From CAZMVU01 sp964569295 (GTDB taxonomy: Bacteria; Hydrogenedentota; Hydrogenedentia; Hydrogenedentales; JAGMZX01), in the NCBI GenBank assembly GCA_964569295.1, contig CAZMVU010000196.1, positions 1 through 9,334 of the forward strand: a stretch of DNA of 9,334 nucleotides, in the 5' to 3' direction. The notes beneath the pieces were generated by a model that did no database searches, was not told the origin of the DNA, and saw only the letters and a list, made by a program, of their open reading frames with translations. Both the position numbers and the translations under genes were made by a program. The stretch's first letter is position 1, and each line of letters opens with the position of its first letter. This document shows positions 7,109 to 9,334 of this stretch, one piece after another.

Positions 7109-7118
7109 CTGTCGAAGT

Positions 7119-9334
7119 ATGATGAAGCGAAATTATCCCGGCTACTGTTTGCTCCTGGCCCTGGTTCTTTTTGGCCTGGCCGCCCTCCCCGCTGGCGCGC
7201 AAACGTACGCACCGGGCGATCCCGTGCCGCGGATTCTGGTGGTGGGTGATTCGTGGGCGGGCTTCATGCAGGCCATGAACGGCTTTGGTGCGGTGCTTCC
7301 GGAGTATCCAGGCCTGGGCAATACGGTGCAGGTGGGCTACACGACAGCGATCATGGGGGCGAAAACGTGTGAGTATGTGGATGACTACCTGCCACTGATT
7401 ACCGAGAGCCTCGATGCACATCCGACGATCGACATGGTCGCGCTGAGTCTTAGCGGCAACGATTTTCTCCGGGGCAGCCGCAACTATCCGCGCTGGAATC
7501 CGGCCATGACAGCGGCGGAGGAAGATGCGCTGATAGCGGATATCGTGGCGGATATTGCGGATGTGTTGGACCATATTATGAGCGTGCGGCCGAATAGCCG
7601 CGTGGCGCTGTATGGATACTCGTTCACCGGACGCGAGCGCGACGATTGCACAGTCGAGCGCATGAACAATGCCTTCCTCAAGATGGAAACGGCGAAGAAA
7701 GCGCTTGTCGAGACCTACGCCCAAGTGTTTTACGTACATAACCTCGGGCTCATGCAGTGGCACTTCGGCACGGAAGCCTACGAGTGTCCCGAGCATGGCA
7801 GCATGCCTGCTATCCCCCCGGAGACCGTGCCCTTCCCCGGCAATTACCCGGACTACGACCCCTTCCCCGGCGGCAACCTGCTTTACAATGCGCCGGATGT
7901 GGCGCTCATCGACAACGACATTCACCTCACCGACCAAGGCTACCGGATCGTCGCGCGCCGGATTCTCGATGAATTTGCTGCGGCCTGGCTCGATGCGCCC
8001 CGCGTGACCGAGATACTCCCCCTCGAAGGACGGGCGGACACCGTGCAGTTCCGCGTGTCGTTCACGGAGCCGGTGACGGGGGTGGATAGCACGGACTTCA
8101 CGGTAACCGCGGACACCGGCGCACCCACCGTGACCGAAGTAAACGGAACGGATGCGGTCTACACCATCACCGTGGACATGGCCGGCGCTACGGGAACGCC
8201 GGTGCTGGCCGTGACCGACGATGACAGCATCGTGGACGGGTCCGGCAATCCGCTGGGCGGCAGCGGTGCGGGCAACGGCGATTTCAGCTGCAACGGCGCT
8301 TATGACTTCGAGCCCAATGTGCCGCCCGAACCCGGTGATTTCGAAGGGGCGGCGGCGTTTTTCGATCTCGTCTCCACACCGTACCTCGCCGAATTGAACG
8401 GCTTTAGCTTTGCACCGGACCAACTCGACGCGAATGCGGGCGATGTGGATATCGAAGAGGTCATCATCCGCGGCAATACCATGCTCGATGTGTATGAGTT
8501 CGGCCTGATAAACGCGGCCGCGAATACTCCCGGACTCGACTTCACGGACCGGGGCGGCCTGTCCTCGCAGGCCGCCGCGGACACGTGGGACACCAATATC
8601 CTTCAGATGCAAAACGATCTGGGCGGCGTCGGCGGGCTGGCCATGACCATTCTGCCGGGAATCGACACGCTCATGGCCGGCTACATGACGCTTGGCAACA
8701 GCGACTCGGTCCTGCTGCCACTGCTGCTGCTGGGCTTTCTCGCCTCCCAAGACGACTTTCCGGTGAATATCACACCGCCGTCCACCAGCAATTACGCGCT
8801 GCACCCGGAATGGTTCAGCGAGCACGGTGACGCCGATGCCGACGGTTTCCGTAACCGTACCGAGTACCATGCGCTGGGCGACAGCCTCACCCGGGAAGCG
8901 TACTCCGCCGCAGCCCTCGACAACGCCCATGTGCCCCTGCGCCGGGCGCCTGTCCGCGAAGACCTGCTCTTCAGCTTTGATGCCATAGACACGGACGACT
9001 CCGGCGTGCTGACCCTCGCCGAGGCGCAAGCATGGATGCCGCTCATTACGGCGGCCCACTTTACGGATTGGTTCGACGACGATGATGATGGTAGCGTCAG
9101 CCGCGATGAGCTGCTCTGGCGCGTCGCCCGGTCGCTGCTCGACGAATTCGACATGCTCGACTCGACACCCGCGGACGGCGATCTCACCTATACCGAATCG
9201 CGCCGGCGTGTGTGGGGATTGGCACAGTCCACGTACAACCTGCTCGATACGGACGGCGACAATGCCGTGACCAACGCTGAACTGACGGCGATCATTCCGG
9301 CGGTCGAAGGCGAAGGCGAAGGCGAAGGCGAAGG
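7119..9334 (+). CDS. Secreted SGNH/GDSL-type hydrolase with Ig-like domain, EF-hand loops and Glu-Gly linker (3' end outside window)
   Basis: An open frame of 738 codons runs from ATG 7119 to the window edge with no stop, so the protein is longer. Residues 1-26 are a Sec signal peptide (core LLLALVLFGLAALP, cleavage likely after Ala-Gly-Ala). Residues about 36-285 are an SGNH-hydrolase domain: ILVVGDSWAG with nucleophile Ser45, LSGNDF with Gly113-Asn114-Asp115 for the oxyanion hole, and IDNDIHLTDQGY with His269. The usual DxxH spacing is altered. Residues about 290-395 are a bacterial Ig-like domain (VSFTEPVTGVDSTDFTVT, then SIVDGSGNPL). After a Pro-rich hinge near 399-405, an unassigned domain extends to about 570. 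EF-hand-type loops follow at 571-582, 624-635, 653-664 and 710-721, with a degenerate one near 681-693. The visible part ends in a Glu-Gly repeat, a typical spacer before a surface anchor or sorting tail, which would lie outside. The likely role is an extracellular esterase, lipase or carbohydrate deacetylase; the substrate is unknown. Confidence 0.88.
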   Translation, partial: MMKRNYPGYCLLLALVLFGLAALPAGAQTYAPGDPVPRILVVGDSWAGFMQAMNGFGAVLPEYPGLGNTVQVGYTTAIMGAKTCEYVDDYLPLITESLDAHPTIDMVALSLSGNDFLRGSRNYPRWNPAMTAAEEDALIADIVADIADVLDHIMSVRPNSRVALYGYSFTGRERDDCTVERMNNAFLKMETAKKALVETYAQVFYVHNLGLMQWHFGTEAYECPEHGSMPAIPPETVPFPGNYPDYDPFPGGNLLYNAPDVALIDNDIHLTDQGYRIVARRILDEFAAAWLDAPRVTEILPLEGRADTVQFRVSFTEPVTGVDSTDFTVTADTGAPTVTEVNGTDAVYTITVDMAGATGTPVLAVTDDDSIVDGSGNPLGGSGAGNGDFSCNGAYDFEPNVPPEPGDFEGAAAFFDLVSTPYLAELNGFSFAPDQLDANAGDVDIEEVIIRGNTMLDVYEFGLINAAANTPGLDFTDRGGLSSQAAADTWDTNILQMQNDLGGVGGLAMTILPGIDTLMAGYMTLGNSDSVLLPLLLLGFLASQDDFPVNITPPSTSNYALHPEWFSEHGDADADGFRNRTEYHALGDSLTREAYSAAALDNAHVPLRRAPVREDLLFSFDAIDTDDSGVLTLAEAQAWMPLITAAHFTDWFDDDDDGSVSRDELLWRVARSLLDEFDMLDSTPADGDLTYTESRRRVWGLAQSTYNLLDTDGDNAVTNAELTAIIPAVEGEGEGEGE
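8829..9281 (+). other. EF-hand-type calcium-binding loops in the SGNH-hydrolase protein
   Basis: Four 12-residue loops fit D-x-D-x-D/S-G/N-x-x-x-x-x-E: 8829-8864 (DADADGFRNRTE), 8988-9023 (DTDDSGVLTLAE), 9075-9110 (DDDDDGSVSRDE) and 9246-9281 (DTDGDNAVTNAE). A fifth, near 9159-9197, has acidic residues and a final Glu but Ser and Pro at the first and third ligand positions, so it probably does not bind calcium. The last four form two spaced pairs, as in paired EF-hands or dockerin-like modules. Calcium binding is inferred from ligand residues. Confidence 0.8.
9306..9334 (+). repeat. GAAGGC hexamer tandem repeat coding for Glu-Gly
   Basis: The hexamer GAAGGC repeats nearly five times up to the window edge (4 full copies and 5 bases of a fifth). 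It is in frame with the SGNH-hydrolase gene and encodes alternating Glu and Gly. The full length of the array lies outside the window. Because the unit is a multiple of three, gain or loss of copies would change linker length without a frameshift. Confidence 0.9.

Larger units (their letters stand above)
6797..7118. promoter_or_regulatory. Divergent intergenic region, repeat-rich
   Basis: This 322-bp region separates the start of the minus-strand GH-like gene (6796) from the start of the plus-strand SGNH-hydrolase gene (7119), so promoters for both genes should lie here. No gene is supported in it. It holds a perfect 11-bp tandem duplication (6894-6915), a nested inverted-repeat block (6889-6960), a weak sigma-70-like element facing right (7007-7035), and a small 5-bp hairpin in the presumed leader of the plus-strand gene (CGGTG 7065-7069 with CACCG 7075-7079). 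Ribosome binding sites bound it at 6804-6808 (minus strand) and 7104-7108 (plus strand). Confidence 0.6.

Noticed and set aside
7032..9059. 675-residue minus-strand open frame opposite the SGNH-hydrolase gene
   Set aside because: It has no recognisable domain. The plus-strand frame has a ribosome binding site, signal peptide, catalytic motifs, Ig-like domain and EF-hands, so the antisense frame is a codon-bias shadow.

Overview
This GC-rich window reads as chromosomal DNA from an uncultured or little-studied Gram-negative bacterium. Supporting signs are a lipobox protein likely to sit in the outer membrane, two further exported proteins, and strong GGAGG ribosome binding sites. The overall style (very large secreted proteins, Ig-like plus EF-hand modules, a Glu-Gly repeat linker and a complement-like thioester protein) recalls the Planctomycetes/Lentisphaerae/Hydrogenedentes sort of genome. 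That placement is inference from protein style; no rRNA or marker gene is present.

Layout: positions 1-32 hold a perfect 10-bp inverted repeat that looks like the terminator of the first gene. Positions 54-4886 (minus strand) encode a 1610-residue lipoprotein of the alpha-2-macroglobulin/complement family (thioester-containing protein, TEP). It has an intact Cys-Phe-Glu-Gln thioester motif, a downstream histidine placed as in complement C3/C4B, and a C-terminal receptor-binding-type domain. At the position where alpha-2-macroglobulin has its bait region and C3 its anaphylatoxin domain, it carries a segment resembling the C-terminal half of a type II secretion pseudopilin (GspG), then a Gly/Ala/Pro-rich linker. 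Positions 5120-6796 (minus strand) encode a secreted glycoside-hydrolase-like TIM-barrel protein (GH42-like) upstream of the TEP, across a 233-bp gap. A 322-bp divergent intergenic region (6797-7118) is rich in direct and inverted repeats. From 7119 to the right edge the plus strand encodes a secreted multidomain protein: an SGNH/GDSL-type hydrolase, an Ig-like domain, an unassigned domain, several EF-hand loops, and a Glu-Gly repeat that runs out of the window.

How they may work together: all three products are predicted to be exported. The TEP is probably a surface or periplasmic protease trap or covalent tagging protein. The other two look like extracellular carbohydrate or ester hydrolases. 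The minus-strand pair could be co-transcribed, but nothing in the sequence proves a shared pathway. The long open frames antisense to all three genes are by-products of codon bias and were left out.
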